Shown here: one piece after another, positions 4,939-5,576 of the stretch
Layout: every line of letters begins with the position of its first letter
Numbering within the stretch: position 1 is the stretch's first letter
Made by a program: the position numbers and the translations under genes
Notes under the pieces: generated by a model
Databases searched by the model: none
The model's input: only the letters and a program-made list of their open reading frames with translations
Told to the model about the DNA's origin: nothing
From: Azoarcus sp.
Lineage (GTDB): Bacteria > Pseudomonadota > Gammaproteobacteria > Burkholderiales > Rhodocyclaceae
DNA length: 5,576 nt
Direction: 5' to 3'
Assembly: GCA_031259795.1 (NCBI GenBank)
Contig: JAIRLA010000146.1
Coordinates: 1 to 5,576 of the forward strand

Positions 4939-5576
4939 GGCGCCAGTCCCGGCTTTTGGGGGGCGGCCTTGGGCGAGGCGGGTTCGGGAACGTTGATGCG
5001 TTCGGGAACGCCGTCGAAGCAGTCGATGACCAGACCGAAGGGGTTTTTTTCGGGGTCGATGTCCAGACGCACGACCTTCAGGGGATAGCGGACGAAGGCG
5101 CGCTTGACCTGCTCGGCGCCGAAGAATTCTTCCGCCGTCACGTCCAGGGTGACGATCCAGTCCCGGTCGGAGACCGTCCTGACCCGCAGGGCGGGATCGT
5201 CGCCGTAGCCGCGTCCGGGAATCTCGTGGATGCCGCGCACCCGCTGGCGCAGTTCGCCCGCCCTCTGCCGGTAAATGTGGTCGTTTTGCAGGAACGCCTT
5301 GCATCCGGGCGTGAGATAAGCAGCAAGCCGCTGGATGTTCTTCGCGTAATCTTCCTCGCCATTCACCGGCCAGCGCTGGATTTGTTGCCAAACGTAGAAG
5401 GCAAAAGCGTAGACGCTCTCCGGCGGCGCGTCCCACCACTTGCGCACGCTGCCGGAGCGCAGGTCGGGCGGGATGTGGATGGTCAGATCGCGCGGGGAAC
5501 TCCACCAGCCGAGGCCCATCGCCAGGGCCAGGGCGAAGAGCAGCCCCGCGCCGATCCGCAAGGTCTGGATGTGCGC
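4935..5576 (-). CDS. ICE conjugation protein, PFL_4703 family (DUF2895, TIGR03746), 5' end off the window
   Basis: 213 residues are visible and the frame is still open at the window edge (A-H-I-Q-T-L-R-I-G...), so only about a dozen N-terminal residues are missing; the TTG at 5561 is not the real start. The protein has one N-terminal membrane segment (LLFALALAMGLGWW), then SSPRDLTIHIPPDLRSGSVRKW, then PPESVYAFAFYVWQQIQRWP. Further on come YLTPGCKAFL, RQRVRGIHEIPGRGYGDDP and FVRYPLKVVRLDIDPEKNPFGL, which are strongly typical of the family. It ends in a proline-rich tail. Members are bitopic inner-membrane components of the type IV secretion apparatus of ICEs of the ICEclc/PFGI-1 kind, probably VirB8/TraE-like in role, and lie inside a long operon of conjugation genes. 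Here the downstream partner is lost after its start codon, so conjugation by this copy would probably fail unless the missing genes are elsewhere. Confidence 0.93.
   Translation of the reverse strand, partial: AHIQTLRIGAGLLFALALAMGLGWWSSPRDLTIHIPPDLRSGSVRKWWDAPPESVYAFAFYVWQQIQRWPVNGEEDYAKNIQRLAAYLTPGCKAFLQNDHIYRQRAGELRQRVRGIHEIPGRGYGDDPALRVRTVSDRDWIVTLDVTAEEFFGAEQVKRAFVRYPLKVVRLDIDPEKNPFGLVIDCFDGVPERINVPEPASPKAAPQKPGLAP

Noticed and set aside
4924..5505. Second minus-strand frame of 193 codons over the conjugation gene
   Set aside because: Arg/Pro-rich shadow of the PFL_4703-family gene; only its last codons (M-K-S-L) are meaningful, as the start of the next gene.

Overview
The window looks like Pseudomonadota DNA (beta- or gamma-proteobacterial). 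The main genes are GC-rich, the envelope genes carry Gram-negative signal peptides and an outer-membrane barrel, and the right edge holds a gene of the ICE (integrative and conjugative element) type IV secretion family PFL_4703. The species cannot be fixed from the sequence. Every supported gene reads on the minus strand, so transcription runs from the right end of the window to the left.

Right end (4924-5576): the nearly complete 3' part of a conjugation gene (PFL_4703 / DUF2895). Its stop overlaps, as ATGA, the start codon of what should be the next conjugation gene, but that next frame stops after four codons (M-K-S-L). The conjugation operon is broken at this point.

Middle (4126-4901): a mosaic. 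The first ~52 codons of a phage/island-type tyrosine integrase (arm-type DNA-binding domain) with a good ribosome binding site are joined in frame to a much more AT-rich segment. I read that segment as the decayed C-terminal half of a condensation-domain/acyltransferase-like protein. It carries a frameshift that is exactly explained by an 8-bp tandem duplication; removing one copy restores a frame that runs on to a stop at 4183. The 57 bp between that stop and the next gene hold a 7+7 bp inverted repeat overlapping weak promoter-like boxes.

Left (4-4125): a tight four-gene operon, each junction a 4-nt start/stop overlap. In order: ABC ATPase (LolD/MacB type), FtsX/MacB-type permease, periplasmic LolA-like lipoprotein-sorting-type protein, outer-membrane beta-barrel. 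Together they suggest a path from inner membrane through periplasm to outer membrane for a lipid or lipidated cargo, built like the Lol pathway but with a barrel at the outer membrane. The substrate is unknown. The acyltransferase-like remnant directly upstream may once have belonged to the same pathway. No complete mobile element, RNA gene or CRISPR array is visible.
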